Source: Cryptomeria japonica
Taxonomy: Eukaryota; Streptophyta; Pinopsida; Cupressales; Cupressaceae
DNA length: 64,000 nucleotides
NCBI RefSeq assembly: GCF_030272615.1
Contig: NC_081414.1
Location: 50,871,136-50,935,135 of the forward strand
Direction of reading: 5' to 3'
Positions within the stretch are counted from its first letter, which is position 1; the number at the start of each line of letters is the position of its first letter. A program made the translations under genes and the position numbers. Of this stretch, positions 38,076 through 47,500 are shown piece after piece. The notes under the pieces were generated by a model that ran no database searches, was not told the DNA's origin, and saw nothing but the letters and a program-made list of their open reading frames with translations.

Positions 38076-41000
38076 TTTGCTCTCCCCAAAAAATGGCCCT
38101 CGAAACATAGCAAGAAACCAAAAATGCTGATTATAAAGGCTTTGCTCATTTCCACTTTAAGGAAGGGCCGCTATACAAACAGAAAGTTATGTGAACCAAA
38201 AAATGAAACAATTCAGCTCAATTGGCAGCATATACCTCCAAAACAGCAAGGCACTTTAGGTAAGACTGGCAAATTTTGAAAGGTATGTCTATGAACCTTA
38301 AATGGATAAAGATGCTTCCAAGTTCATTAGAGGGTGTGTATTATGTAGCACTGGCAAACCAAGCTATAAGAATTTTGCTGTGTATGCCTTTACTGGTTCC
38401 AACTAGGCCATTGGAAAACAATTTTATGGATTTTGTTGTGGGCTTGCTTATGTCAAAGAAGGTACACAGCTCTCTCTTTGTGATAGATCAATTTAGCAAA
38501 ATGCTAGATTACTAGGTCCACCCTGCACCCAAGTCGTACATGTACGAGGTCTGTACAGAGTATGTCTTCCACTATATCCCAAAGAAACCCAAGAAGGACC
38601 CATGGTCCCCAGTCCGTCAAACAAAACAAAAATGTTTTTTTATTTTTTTTAATTAAAAAGTTTAAAAACTTAAATTAATTACACTAACATTTTTTAGATT
38701 TATGTTATCGGTATTCTTCTATATTTTATAATATTTTGTATGGCCATACCTGTTGTGAGGTATTCACACATCACCCCATTGCAAATGGGGACCCCCACTT
38801 TTTGCTTTCTCGGTTGTGTTAGAGTCTTTGCTATTAATCTTTGCATTGAAGGGATACAGTTTCTCAAGTATCTAGAGGGTCATCATGTTAGGTTGGTCTC
38901 CTGAGTGCAGTGAAGTAAGTCATCAAGCATGTGGCAAGAATGATTTATGGGTGGAAGACTTGAGGATAGAACAAACTGAGCAAAGTAGGGTGAAAGGACT
39001 AAGTCAAGATTCTTTCCTAAGGATGCGTACCTTGCTCCCTCGCTGGAGCGAAATTTTCCCAAGTACCTTGACCCCATACCTTTCTAAGGGCATAGACTCT
39101 CGTACCTTGCAAAGGTCCTAGAGCAAAATTTCACCAAGGTCATGTCCTTGCCAAGGTCCCAGAGCGAATTTCCTCCATAGGTGTTTTTAAGGGTCGAATT
39201 GATGGTGCTTTTATGTGGAAAGGTTGGAAAACTTGAGCTCAAAACCAACCAAGTGAAAGAAGATTTCCAAAGTCATGTCCTTAGAGAAGTCTTAGAGCAA
39301 GTTTGGTCCAAAACATGTGCGTACCTTCCGAAGGACACAGAGCGAACTTAGACTTATTGATGTACCTTCCTAAGGGTCCAGAGCGAAATTTTGCTAAGTT
39401 GAGCGAATTTGTTCAAGCATGTACCTTGTTGAGATTTGAGATCAAAACTAGTAAGTCTTGTACCTTCCAAAGGACATAGAGGGAAATTTTTATCAAGTCT
39501 TGTCCTTGGAGAGGTCCAAGAGCGAAATTTTTTATCAAGTCTTGTCCTTGGAGAGGTCCAAGAGCGATTCTCAAGTCTTGTCCTTGGAGAGGTCTAAGAG
39601 CGATTTTCAAGTCTTGTCCTTGGAGATGACATAGGGCGATTTTCATTTTTTGTTTCATGTCCTTCCAAAGGTCTTAGAGCGAATTTTTGACCAAGGTCGT
39701 GTACCTTCCAAGGGTCATGGAGCGAGATTTTAATTGAGGTCATGTATCTTAGAAAGGACATAGAGCGAATTTTTCATACAAGTCATGTCCTTGGAAAGAA
39801 CACAGAGCGAATTCTATTCTTGAGTCATGTCCTTGCTAAGGACATAGAGTGAAATTATTATCAAGAGTCTTGTCCTTCCAAGGGTCCTAGAGCGAACTTG
39901 TTTCTTGTCCTTCCAAGGGTCCTAGAGCGAATCATGTGTGTACCTTGCCAAGAACCCAAAGCGAAATTCCCAAAGCCAAGCATTTTGGCACCAAAAACTT
40001 ATTCAAATTCAAATTGCTAAGAGGGAGAGTTCTAATCTATCAAGTCGGCTGGCATGAAAGAGGCAATTTATCTTTTGTTTTTATTAAACCAAGTCGGCCT
40101 TAACTCCAAAAGTCATGACTCTACCCTAAATCGCATATATAAGGAGGATCAAATTAATCATTTTAACATCAATTCAAAATGCAATTCCTCTCTAAAAGCG
40201 AATTTTGTCAGCAGGTCAGCAAATTACTTCAATTGAACAGTGAATTTCATCAGAATATAGGTGAATTGCTCCAGCACAAGGGCGAAATTGGACATTGAAG
40301 GTGCAGACCTGGTAATCAAAGAAGATAAATTCGAGCATTAAAGGTACAGATCTGATGTTTTAGGAAGGCGAATTTACCATAAAGCATCTGAATTATTCAA
40401 GAGGGAGCGAATTGTACTCAGCTGGGAGACATATCAATCAGTAAATTCGATCATTAAGACAGCCCAAATTTGCCCTAGGACATTAAGTTTGTCTTCTACA
40501 TAGTGAATTCATTGATTATTGTCAGTCCTTTGTTCAGATTTAGAAAGAAATCATCAAAAATCAAAGATTAGATCAAGCTGTATATCTTGTGTGTTTGATG
40601 TGCAATTGTTCATTTTGCAGGAGGTAAAGAAAGAGATCAAATGGGCCAGGTTGAAGGAAGATCGGAACAAGGATCTAAAGGAGAGAAGTTCAGCACCAAG
40701 GTCAAGATACAAGGAAGACCTCTTCAAGAAGCTCCATCAGCATCAAGAACACCTCAAGTGCATGAAGAAGACTCAAAGTGCTAAATACCTACAAGCAGTA
40801 GAGTGGGATATCTTCAAGGGTCTCATTCTATCACATTGACATGGAGAGATCATAAGATGGCAAAGGGGAGATCATACAACCATCATAAGGCAAGATATAC
40901 AAGCAAGGATTGAAGGAATGATTTGACCATGACAAATACTTCCTATCACCACTATGCAAGATCAAGAGGAAACTTCATCAGCAAACACTAGAGCATGAAG

Positions 41001-44000
41001 GAAGGATAACATGCATGAAGGAAGGATAACATACATGATGGAAGAATGTTTTACAATCTTGAATTCCCTTCGGGAATCCAAGAATCGAAGCAAGTATAAT
41101 GAAGAACTACATTCAACCAGTTGCATCATTCATCAAGCATATCATGAGCAAGAGGAGGATCAACCAAAGTCATCACAAGACCTACATCGAGCACAATTGA
41201 AGAAGCAGATAGTTTCAGAAAAGTTAATCAAAGTTTGCTTCTCATCATCATCATCACATTGAGCAACCGATTAATGTTGAGTATCAAGAGATATCTCTCA
41301 ACATCCCTTCATGATGGTGAGTCAAATCAAATTTACAAGTGCAAGATTGAGGTAGCATCCCAGTCACTACTCCACCAATCAGAGAGGTCCACATCAACAC
41401 GTCTTGATTCAATGAACCAAGCTCACCCATAGATGCACAAACTCCAATGTACCTACCCTTGATATCTATTGGTCCACACTCATTGAATGTAATTTTCTCA
41501 TTGGCTAAGGAGAGTTTGTTATAACAAACCCTAATTAGGGTTTCATTGTAAAATCTTGGCCATTGATGGAGAATCAATCCTAGTCGTTCATTGTAAATGG
41601 TCTCTCTATATAAAGCTCAAGCTCTTCATTTGTAAAGGTTAATAGTGGATAGTTAGCTAATAGCGGATAGTTAGTAATAATAGTGAATAGAATAGCAATT
41701 TGAATAGAAATTAGATTAGGAGAAGGCAAAGATTATTGCCAAACCTTGTTGTAAAGAACAATTGATTTCATTGAAGTTATGGTGAATTTGATTTGTTATT
41801 TCAACAACTCGCGTGGTCTTTGCTTCTCGATTTACTTTTATGTTTATTAGATTGAGTGGAGGAATATGTTGAATGTATTTGTGGAATCCATTTAGTCCAT
41901 ACCACTAGCCTCTTGCTAATTGTAAGTGCGCCTTGTGTGGTCAACTGGAATGATATGAACTTAATTTTGAATCGTTCTACACTCATTGCTTATGCATTAA
42001 CTTGAATGGTGATCAATGTTTGATGGTATTGATTTGAACATCTTTAAAACGTCCTTAGAAGATTGCACTGAGCATGTGTCAAATTGTTCAAGTTGATGGT
42101 GAGACCTCGCTTAGTAGGATTCCATTTAATCATTCATCCATCTTCTTTCATTCTAGGCCTTAGAATAGACCTTCTCAACCCTTTACCTTTTGCCATTTTT
42201 TTCAAAATCAAGTTGGTTTAGGACAAAGAGCATCACCATATAGCAACATCAGATGGTCGAGTTCCAGCAAATCAAGCATTCAGGCATTCGAATGTAAGTC
42301 CCCTTGTGATTTCAGCATAATCACATCAACCAACGAGCTTATCCACACGTAGTGACCCTACATTCATGAACCTTGGAGTCTTCTCAAGTGATCCTTAAGC
42401 TAATATTCAGCATTTGAGAGATTTTGTTCAAAAGAGGATAAAATACTTTTGGGTATTTTATTCTGCGTTCGCATGTGCATAAAAACACATCAAAAATACC
42501 CAGACATCAAACCTGTAAAAAGAAATTGGCAAGCCTCCAACCCGTACCAGAACTAAAAACTTGGATAAAACAAGCATATCCTATGTAAGAAATCTGTTTA
42601 AGAGCATTAAGCAACAAAATAATTTTTCAGTAATGTTTGGTGTACTTTACATTGCTTGAAACCATTATTTCATACAGGACTCGAGATCTAAAATAGTTCC
42701 TCAGCAGAGGCCTTTGCATGTAGATTTCAAAGACTTTGATGCTTAATGAAAATTTATTGTTTTTCACCTTTGAAGTTATTTGTTATGGCTATTAAAATCA
42801 TTATTTCTTAGTGTTCCTGTAATTGGAAATTTATATGAACTCCATTCAGCTTTTAGTTACCTATCGCTATCAGCTGAAGAAAACTCAAGCCAATCATGAT
42901 GAGCAATCAATGTACCAAATGCAGAAAGGCAATGCAATAACATGTCTTAGATCATTCACTGATGACTGAAATGCAAATACCTGCTTAAGATCTTCCTTCA
43001 CATCATTAAAATCATCCTGAGTAACCTCACAGTAATCAGCCAATACCTGCAATAAAACAGCATGTAATTGTATATTAATAATTATATGCCACTCAAACAA
43101 AGTATTCCCTAGCCCCATAAAGCAAGATATCACTAGCAATAACCAAGATAAAGAACCGATGTAACTTATACCTCGAATAACAAATAATTTGGACCACAAA
43201 TAATATGGACCTATTTCTAGAAAAGATTACACAATAAAAATGTAAAAACTAGCCTTACATAACAGATTTTTGAAGATAAAAAATATTAATTAATCATATG
43301 GATAAGATATATAATTTCAGCCTCATTGAAACACCAACCAAGAACAAGATACAGAACATAGACCTGAAGTCCCTACGTAACAGATTATTGAACATAAAAA
43401 ATGATTAATAAATCGATAAGATATATAATTTCAGTCTCAATGAATCACCAACCAAGAAGAAGATACAGAACATAAACCTGTAGTCCAGAATAATTTATAG
43501 CCATTATGCATACATTCTAAAACAAAGGAAAAGATAAAAACACACAAACTGATATACTCACATAATCTTTATTATTACCCATACCATCCTGATTTTCATT
43601 GTCAAATGACACAACTCCTGGTGATGAACCTCCTGATTTAGCAGAGTTTGGAGGAACATAAACAACCCTTAACTTACACTCCTCAACAGCATTTCCTCTG
43701 TGCTTATTGAACTGGAGTAAAACGGTGACTTCAGCCCAGGATTCACCAATAAAAAGGAATAAAAGACAGTATTATTCACAAAAAAAAAAAAAAAAATTAG
43801 TGATATTTTGCTCACCACATCCGGAGTGATATCTTTCAGCTCTGTAGCAGCTGGCACAACTACACTCAGAAGAAGGAACTTGTCTTTGCATTGCATGTAT
43901 GGTGGGGCTTCAGGTTGTGCTTGCATTGTTACTAAAAAGGATACAGATTGCTACTAAATAATTAGGAACAAAAAAAGAAACAAAAAACAATACCATACAT

Positions 44001-46171
44001 CATTATATTCAGGAAACTCAATAAAATGAGTACATGCAATATCAATAGAAGACCGTGGCAAGATAATCCCTGTGTTGGGTCGTACAAGATACTTCTTTGG
44101 TGATGTAGTCTTGACCTGCCATAACAAACCCCATCATTCATAAGATCCAAAAACCCAAACAGGCAAAAATAACTTTAAGGAATGCATGAATTCGCTGTTG
44201 AATTTTTAATGTAACTAGAAAAGAAAGCTGCCCTACAAATCTAATCATTTTTAAACTTCGAAAGAAGGAGATGAAAACAAAAACCCATAATCCACATAAA
44301 TATTGATTCTGTACTGCATATAAATACCTTAAAAGCCACATGATTTTCTGTGTTGTTTAGTAGTTGCGATTGACAAGAGCTTTGCTTATTCTGCTCAACT
44401 GTTCATCACCATCCAAGAAATTTTACATGTCACCAATATGAGCAAATATTGAAACAGGATTACAACCCAAAAACTTATTTAAAGACAACTAGAACTATAC
44501 TAAAAATGACAGGAAAATTAAGGTATTCCCCACAGCAAGGTGACGATTCTTTGAGAATTACTCAGAAACGATTAAAATACCAGCAACAACTAAAGCTGTA
44601 TTAAAATGAGCAAAACTTATTTTAAGATAAATATAAAACTATACTGAAAATAACAATAGAGGCATTCCCAACAGCATGCCAAGGATTCTTTGGGTGTCAT
44701 TCAGAGACAGCTAAAATGTCGGAAACAACTAAAGCTATACTAAAATGAACAAAAAAGCTAAAGCCACATAATTTTTTTATTGTTAAGCAATGCAATTAAC
44801 GACAGCTTTGCTTATTCTAACCATCCGTTCATCATCATCCAACAAATTTGCATGTCACCAGCATAAGCAAAAAGTGAAAGAGGATTACAACTAAAACCAT
44901 AGTAAAAAAAATGTATTTCCTGCAGCATGGCAAGGATTCTTTGGACATTATTCAGAGACATAAACACCAGAGACAAGTAAAGCTATACTGAAATGAACAA
45001 AATTATTCTAAGATTAAAGACAACTAAACTATACAGAAAATAACAATAAAATTAAGGTATTTCGACAGCATGACAAGGATTATTTGGGCACTATTCAGAG
45101 ACAGCTAAAAGCTATTTGAACAGAAAATTAAGGAGCTTTCGACAGCATGACAAGGATTCTTTGGATATGCCTTTGAGTTTTGAATTTGTCACTAAGCATC
45201 TGACCTTACGACTACACTCCAGACCCACAGACACTAAGTTATTATCTTAGTAATCGACAATCCTGTCCAGAATCCTGTTAAAATTTTGGGTCAGGCCAAG
45301 CTCTAACATGATTAATTTTGTCCCCTTCCACATTTGCAGAATCAACTCTGCGTTTCCTATAAAGAATATAAAAAGTTAAAAATTAAACAGGTCTTTGATA
45401 AGATTTCTTAAATAAGGAAATCCCAAAAGTTATGATATAATATTGGACTTATTCCTTTACTAGCGATGACTAACAAACTTATATCCATGCAAGGTTATTC
45501 ATGCATATTTACCTTCTGTGTGTGTATCTGCACACTTGGTTAATATTGGGCTAGTTTATGGGCTACCTTTTAAATTTGGACAACATTCGTAAGATTTCTA
45601 AAAATGGGTCAGGCTGTAATGTGTCATAACAACTATACCACAAATTCGCCATAGGTGCATTTGCGTCATGAGTTAGGTTATGGCCTGCCTTTTTAGCTTA
45701 GACTACATTTTTTAATTTTTTAATATGGACCAGGCTGTGATGTATGCTCCGTAATAATAATTATACTACAAGCTGGTCATATGTGCGCTTCGGTCATGGG
45801 TTAGGCTCTTCTGAGCATTCCCACTTTTGCAATTATACCATAATCCTTTGCGCAACTAAATCATATTTAGTGAAATTAACCACAATGAGAAATTGCCCAT
45901 GGTTAGAGAAGTTAAAGTCAAATTTTCAATGTACCTTGGCCAGTTAAACATATTTTTAAAAATAACCAGACTGGGACAGAGCATTCCTTACCCAATTTAA
46001 GCACATTTACTTTAATTAACCAAAATGAGAAATTGCCCAAAATAGAGAAGCCACAGTCTGATTTCAAATGTGGACTCCATGTAGATGAAAAAGTGCAGAC
46101 AATATACATGGTTTCTACTTACATACAAACTTGAGCTCTTCTGGTTGAACACTGAGAAGTTCGTTGGCCAT
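23544..46171 (-). CDS. VAP27: VAP27-type vesicle-associated membrane protein, eight coding exons
   Basis: Coding exons (minus strand): 46171-46123, 44398-44328, 44115-44034, 43931-43816, 43711-43562, 43046-42981, 24577-24500 and 23657-23544. All introns are GT-AG, all phases agree, and the product is 241 residues. Residues 5-125 form an MSP domain with the VAP signature (HVAFKVKTTSPKKY, VRPNTG) that binds FFAT-motif proteins. MQAQPEAPPYMQCKDKF and KLRVVYVPP follow. A linker leads to a coiled coil (about 165-210; LSKLKEERNVSIHQCQSLQQ) and a tail anchor (about 219-236; FSFLLVILVGLLGILIG). Plant VAP27 proteins tether the ER to the plasma membrane, endosomes and cytoskeleton. Length fits the family. 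The ATG lies in MANELLSVQPEELKF. Introns 1, 4, 5 and 6 are repeat-laden; intron 6 is 18,403 bp. Confidence 0.95.
25463..25598. repeat. 69-bp tandem duplication in intron 6
   Basis: Two copies begin AAACCTGATCCGAGATCCTA (25464 and 25533) and both run on through AGAGAGATCCTTCACTTAA. They are nearly identical, so the duplication is recent. Confidence 0.92.
26118..26326. repeat. Tandem array of a 43-50-bp unit, four-plus copies
   Basis: The unit contains AGTGATGTTATAAGATATCA and TTAGCCAGGCCAATGACATT. The last copies are identical at 43 bp. The first are longer and diverged (CATTGACCCAGCCAATGGCAT). Confidence 0.92.
26327..27195. other. Intron sequence without recognised element
   Basis: No coding frame or repeat was recognised between the 43-bp array and the solo LTR. 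Confidence 0.4.
27201..29256. mobile_element. Solo LTR (outer), interrupted by a second solo LTR
   Basis: The ends are a perfect 12-bp inverted pair, TGTAATGTCCCC (27201-27212) and GGGGACATTACA (29245-29256). A 5-bp target-site duplication AACTC lies at 27196-27200 and 29257-29261. Removing the nested insertion gives an LTR of about 686 bp. A TATA-like GATATAAAAGGGAG lies near 27359. No internal retrotransposon domains are present, so this is a solo LTR, probably of a gypsy-type element (the class is inference). Confidence 0.85.
27710..29074. mobile_element. Nested solo LTR (inner)
   Basis: It begins with the same TGTAATGTCCCC (27710-27721) as its host and ends GGATTCTTACA at 29074. It is flanked by the 5-bp duplication AGATA (27705-27709 and 29075-29079). 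Its length is 1,365 bp. Removing it restores GAAGATATAAAGAAGAG in the outer LTR. It contains no gag-pol. The shared terminus suggests a related family. Confidence 0.82.
29439..30130 (+). pseudogene. Ty3/gypsy reverse transcriptase scrap
   Basis: Shifting frames spell an RT core: KPGHCPIYQ, VQRQLKDFLEQG, VDTWKTTFKRKKAVHEWIV, CNGPRNLMRITNDLIWSFIN, and KYLDDI, the catalytic Y-x-D-D box, at about 29923-29940. After a deletion of roughly 40 codons comes YMVGGGEVSINLQKVEIVIN, the region after the catalytic palm, and then TAPLDAI. Several frameshifts and stops show it is dead. No gag, integrase or LTR accompanies it. Confidence 0.8.
30365..32510 (+). mobile_element. RNase H-type LINE, 5'-truncated (copy B)
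   Basis: It starts within the end of the RT domain (LGIPMAVGRQPRPFW, about 30378) and continues through the thumb (KVNHWTHRWLSTTARVTLLQ) and LKTGARLIKNGLFWIC. The zinc-binding RT segment (MCFLCCNSEEMVSHLFFHCS) and RNase H (NTDGSSRGNLGHAGIGG; EYDSQVVV; HIPREWNGVADCLAKW) follow, with a stop at 32398. Frameshifts lie near 30785 and 31220, and single-base stops at several W, Q or R codons (for example in NNFS*PKC). The 3' UTR has AATAAGTTTTTACCCC at 32452 and an A-rich end. It lies in VAP27 intron 6 in the opposite orientation to the gene. Confidence 0.93.
32707..34890 (-). pseudogene. hAT-superfamily transposase remnant (DUF659 type)
   Basis: From the N-terminus: a BED-like zinc finger (SGCDVRC, SSSYGRVKGHL, about 34860-34810), then EPLNPIRDSLGEIGAFIIS and DGWKDARNWPLINVI. 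VDCEGEVKDGAFIVNIL and VQVITDNAKNCRAVGLLLEE (the DUF659 catalytic-core signature) come next, then NDIWWDCVEYLSSLIKPI. The C-terminal dimerisation region (WSTYSIYLLIKTHL, NLVCVHSNFHLHSHK) runs to a stop at 32707. The order is correct, but the frame is split by shifts, a 28-bp duplication and an AT-rich gap at 32940-33050 that may be an intron. A hAT transposase would cut and paste the element. Terminal inverted repeats are not securely placed. Confidence 0.88.
34163..34218. repeat. 28-bp tandem duplication inside the hAT frame
   Basis: ACTACTCTTAAAAACATTGC plus CCCTTAAC is present twice in exact tandem (34163-34190, 34191-34218). 28 is not a multiple of three, so it shifts the transposase frame. 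Confidence 0.95.
34891..35664. other. Flank of the hAT remnant
   Basis: No coding sequence. A CCGGGCTAGACTAAACCCAA stretch near 35620 could belong to a hAT end, but this is not proven. Confidence 0.3.
35665..36840 (+). mobile_element. TRIM-like small LTR retrotransposon
   Basis: Two direct repeats of about 136 bp (35665-35800 and 36705-36840) share ACAG, ATGAACTGAACA, TCATTTCATATT, AATGAGAATTGGG and end TTGGCCTA. Just inside the left repeat is TTGCTATTAGAGCACCC (35803-35819), a plausible decayed initiator-Met primer-binding site (TGGTATCAGAGC). The internal region of about 900 bp has no gag-pol. The size and layout match terminal-repeat retrotransposons in miniature, which depend on other elements to move. 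The outer ends may extend a few bases further. Confidence 0.6.
36851..37250 (-). mobile_element. Possible retroposed 3' tail
   Basis: The minus strand ends TTAAATAAAGTGTGTTCAGT, then nine C and nine A abutting the TRIM-like element. A poly(A) signal followed by an A-run suggests the 3' end of a retroposed transcript or LINE. The body (frame 37250-37068) is not recognised. Confidence 0.35.
37251..38009. other. Low-complexity intron DNA
   Basis: 37261-37490 is rich in CATCCCC/GGGGATG phrases in both orientations. 37555-37690 has many ACAGCA/CAGCAATA phrases. No gene was recognised. Confidence 0.35.
38010..38074. repeat. (CT)n(TA)n compound microsatellite
   Basis: About 22 CT units are followed directly by about 11 TA units. 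Confidence 0.95.
38276..38515 (+). pseudogene. Ty3/gypsy integrase scrap
   Basis: The frame reads MPLLVPTRPLENNFMDFVVG, then LLMSKKVHSSLFVIDQFSKM. This is the start of the integrase core of plant gypsy elements (normally P-x-P-W-E-x-x-x-M-D-F with V-V-D-R-F-S-K-M). Only about 80 codons survive, and the ends are abrupt. Confidence 0.7.
39020..39970. repeat. Degenerate tandem array, hairpin + AGAGCGAA units
   Basis: About 20 copies of a 35-70-bp unit. Each has GTCCTT or GTACCTT, a 2-4-base loop, AAGGACA or AAGGGTCC, then AGAGCGAAWTTT. The two halves of the first part pair as a short hairpin; GTCCTTGCTAAGGAC at 39830-39844 is a perfect example. Core sites include 39161, 39339, 39519, 39676, 39762, 39804, 39889 and 39924. 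Isolated GCGAATTT motifs continue to about 40420. On the minus strand part of it translates as a repeated PLQGQDL peptide, judged coincidental. Confidence 0.85.
42450..42502. repeat. Nested inverted repeat at the end of the LTR-like unit
   Basis: TGGGTATTTT (42450-42459) pairs with AAAATACCCA (42493-42502). Inside, ATGTG (42473-42477) pairs with CACAT (42486-42490). This would form a two-tier stem. Confidence 0.7.
43256..43490. repeat. 118-bp tandem duplication in VAP27 intron 5
   Basis: The copies start TACATAACAGATTTTTGAA and TACGTAACAGATTATTGAA. They share GATAAGATATATAATTTCAG, ACCAACCAAGAA and AAGATACAGAACAT. Confidence 0.88.
44759..44876 (-). pseudogene. Dead duplicate of VAP27 exon 2 inside intron 1
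   Basis: This segment aligns with true exon 2 and its 5' intron flank (44331-44446). Shared text includes AAAGCCACATRATTTT, AGCTTTGCTTATTCT, GTTCATCAYCATCC and CATGTCACCA. On the minus strand the copy has a frame-breaking deletion, an in-frame stop and a lost splice donor, so it cannot serve as an alternative exon. The surrounding GACAGCATGACAAGGATTCT phrase is repeated about five times between 44520 and 45170, showing the whole segment multiplied. Confidence 0.8.
45600..46080. repeat. Two further local duplications in VAP27 intron 1
   Basis: A unit of about 150 bp with TGGRYCAGGCTGTRATGT and RTGCRYTTSSGTCATG is doubled at 45600-45810. A unit of about 139 bp with AATGAGAAATTGCCCA and AGAGAAG is doubled at 45868-46080. 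Confidence 0.7.
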
Positions 46172-46470
46172 GTTTGCTCTCAAATCAAACACAGATCTAT
46201 GGATTCCAGTGAATTGCCGAAAATCAAGGAAACTTCTCTGCTGTATACAAAGCAGAAGAGTAAGCCCAAGAAAATAAAATATTCAAATGCTGTAACCTCT
46301 GAAGCTCAATATATTATTGAAAAACCGGAAAAAGGAGAAAAAAGAAACAAACAAACAAAATGCACAGGTTACATCGTGAATAACTAAAATCCAGAGAGAA
46401 TAAATTATTCCGAAAAAAATGCAACAAAATCACTTCTGAGAGTTCTGAATGGCGCAAAATAAACCCTCAC

Positions 46471-46555
46471 CTAAACAACGCCCTGCAATTTCTCTGAATC
46501 TTGAAAACTATTACGCGATCGCACTTATAGGAAGAACCGATTGGAGTATTCTGAA
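46471..46555 (-). other. Probable 5' UTR exon of VAP27
   Basis: The segment ends in a donor-like TTTAG|GTGAGG at 46470. A matching acceptor (TGTATACAG or CAGCAG) lies at about 46238, just upstream of the start-codon exon. A TATA-like box is about 30 bp upstream of the proposed start. Confidence 0.45.
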
Positions 46556-46581
46556 TTGCAAGAGACAGAATAAACTTAAAA

Positions 46582-46589
46582 TTATATAG
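46582..46589 (-). promoter_or_regulatory. Candidate TATA box of VAP27
   Basis: The minus strand reads GCTATATAATTTTAAG. It sits about 30 bp upstream of the proposed 5' UTR exon. No other core element was identified in 46590-47180. Confidence 0.35.
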
Positions 46590-47239
46590 CATCTTATTAA
46601 ACACTCCAAATTGAAAACAAAATTAAAGATTAATCGGATTTACATCGACAAGAAATTAAACGCGAAATTCATCTTCGCCGCTAAAATTAAAAGAAAAACA
46701 TGGTTAACATCGTAATTAAGATTACTGGTTCCAGGATTACAGACGGTTTGGTATGAACAATGAATGGTAATGCAATCTGAGCAATTTTACCCGGTTAAAA
46801 TTACGATAAGCTGTGAGGCTGCAACAGTTTTTTGTTGGAGAGAGGTCGCAAGTACGAATCCGTTGCAGAGAAGGATTTTAAAATTAAAATATCCAAAAGC
46901 CTGGCCCCACAATTGATTGAATAACTTACTGTTTGTTTTGCTTTCCTCTGTCAAGGAAAAAGTTTTGGGGCGCGGCAGCACTTTCAAATGGAAAAAATGT
47001 TTATTTCATTTTAAAAAATTTATGGACGTTGACCCATGTTTTATGTTATCCACTTCTAGGGAAATTGACCCATGCTATTTTCCTTTATGTTATGGGCCTA
47101 TAGATTAGAGTATTCGAATATAATAATAATTTTATAAGTGATAGGTATTTTGGTGTAAAAACTATTTATAGTATTGTAAAATATGGATTTTTTTATGAAT
47201 AGGTCTTTTCTATTAGATAATAATATTAAAGTACATATT
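46590..47239. other. Upstream region of VAP27
   Basis: Probable promoter sequence; no coding frame was recognised. The GC-richer element beyond 47240 marks its outer limit. Confidence 0.4.
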
Positions 47240-47500
47240 CACAAAAAAAGGTTAGGGGATACAAGATCACCCTGCAAGAATCAAGAAACCGGAGCCAAAA
47301 AACAAAGCTATTCATCAAAAAACTTCCTCAGGTTGCCAAAGCAATGGCAGTCGAGGGGGGAGGATCTTGATCATCTTTCTTGTCCCATACATCAGTGGGG
47401 CCAAGAGTCGAGTCCGGCACGGACCATCCATCTTCTGGGTCGTTTTCGTCTTCTCCTTCCTCCCACCTGGGAGGCGAAATAGCCAGAGCCAGGCGAGGAA
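47240..47500 (-). mobile_element. LINE 3'-end fragment
   Basis: The minus strand encodes EEGEDENDPEDGWSVPDSTL, then GPTDVWDKKDDQDPPP and a stop. This closely matches the tail of the LINE at 59.6-59.7 kb (EEGEAAANEGWSLPNVTL; PTNVWGKPNDKDAPLP). It is severely truncated and GC-richer than its surroundings. Confidence 0.65.

Larger units (their letters stand above)
38754..42510 (+). mobile_element. Candidate long LTR unit containing a hairpin array
   Basis: It begins TGTGAGGTATTCACACATC (38754) and ends near ATACCCAGACATCAA (42510). ACCTGT occurs directly outside both ends (38748-38753, 42511-42516). It has an LTR-like layout: a very long U3 with a tandem array, a promoter-like TCTCTCTATATAAAGCTC at about 41601, then about 900 bp that would be R-U5. 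No gag-pol is visible. The TG start is clear, but the CA end is not, so boundaries and class are tentative. If correct, it is a solo LTR of about 3.76 kb in VAP27 intron 6. Confidence 0.45.
24578..42980 (-). other. Intron 6 of VAP27, 18.4 kb
   Basis: The donor is CAG|GTATTT at 42980 and the acceptor TGCAG is just above 24577. Both flanking exons are phase 0, and joining them gives a continuous coiled-coil reading (EDLKQ-TEVTLSKLKEE). Nearly everything recognisable inside is mobile or tandem DNA on both strands, listed separately. Segments such as 24578-25460 and 25600-26117 show nothing but AT-rich intron sequence. Confidence 0.9.

Noticed and set aside
39413-39658. Minus-strand frame with a repeated PLQGQDL peptide
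   Set aside because: It is the translation of the tandem array and is open only where unit lengths happen to be multiples of three. There is no start context or domain.
39020-39970. Regularly repeated short units resembling a CRISPR array
   Set aside because: Unit length and spacer length drift, the repeats are degenerate, and the setting is a plant intron with no cas genes.
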